Assembly: GCF_022919095.1 (NCBI RefSeq)
Contig: NZ_CP095073.1
Location: forward strand, 3,162,001 to 3,226,000
From: Halobacillus salinarum
GTDB taxonomy: Bacteria; Bacillota; Bacilli; Bacillales; Halobacillaceae
DNA length: 64,000 nt
Reading direction: 5' to 3'
Shown here: positions 63,958 to 64,000 of the stretch, piece after piece
Layout: the number at the start of each line of letters is the position of its first letter
Position numbering within the stretch: the stretch's first letter is position 1
Program-made: the position numbers and the translations under genes
Notes under the pieces: model-generated
Database searches by the model: none
Told to the model about the DNA's origin: nothing
What the model saw: only the letters and a program-made list of their open reading frames with translations

Positions 63958-64000
63958 TATAGTTAATGACATTGAAAGCTTGAAATCTGCCTGGTATCAA

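Overview
The window is a low-GC Firmicute chromosome segment from a Bacillaceae member. Gene content and local order match the Bacillus subtilis addBA / comK-yhfHIJL / hemEHY-pbpF / ecs-hit-trpP / hpr-prsA / yhaL-yhaR / yheAB neighbourhoods, broken into rearranged blocks. Spore genes (an alpha/beta SASP, YhaL, YjcZ-type peptide, PbpF), ComK, an OpuA glycine-betaine importer with two GbsR-type regulators, and a Ser/Asp-rich PrsA tail point to a spore-forming, probably salt-adapted genus such as Halobacillus or Thalassobacillus. The genus is inference; no rRNA is present.

Layout. 0-10 kb: DNA repair (addBA with a YisB-like HNH gene), signal peptidase, a TVP38 membrane protein, and comK converging on a YhjD-like gene. 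10-16 kb: DUF3939-like gene, lcfB with a FadR box, lplJ, yhfI, the tiny yhfH, and a LacI regulator. 16-23 kb: haem synthesis hemE-hemH-hemY, pbpF, hmoB haem monooxygenase, BdbC. 23-30 kb: SigmaB-type ferritin-like gene, amidohydrolase, ecsABC, hit, trpP with a TRAP site, YtxH-type protein. 30-39 kb: opuA and divergent gbsR, scoC, yhaI, prsA, yhaL, an MFS pump, yhaM, second GbsR-like gene. 39-49 kb: yhaN/yhaO DNA-end processing pair, yhaPQ Na+-type ABC exporter, yhzD, yhaR, yheA, yheB, a ferritin-like gene. 49-57 kb: TetR-controlled drug exporter, CsoR-family sensor, PucR regulator with msmX, SASP, fumC. 57-64 kb: zinc phospholipase-like gene, UMF1-type MFS, M15 peptidase lipoprotein, IDEAL protein, mneP manganese exporter, GNAT.

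Themes. Iron and haem (hemEHY, hmoB, two ferritin-like proteins), envelope and secretion (sip, PbpF, PrsA, EcsABC, BdbC, M15), osmotic stress (OpuA/GbsR), competence and post-exponential control (ComK, ScoC), and metabolite-sensing regulation readable from sequence: FadR box, two cre-like boxes, TRAP repeats, an MntR-like box, a triple TetR operator.

No mobile element, CRISPR array, prophage, rRNA or tRNA was seen. The main anomaly is a set of minus-strand genes (opuAA, yhaN, yheB, a ferritin-like gene, a WrbA-like remnant), each out of frame by one missing base, mostly in G runs. That looks more like homopolymer sequence error than biology. I found no convincing new multi-gene system. The best candidates for undescribed elements are a 180-bp promoter/9-codon ORF/terminator unit near 56.8 kb, a hairpin cluster with a 16-codon ORF at 10.6-10.9 kb, an inverted repeat before hemE, and a 42-codon gene upstream of comK.
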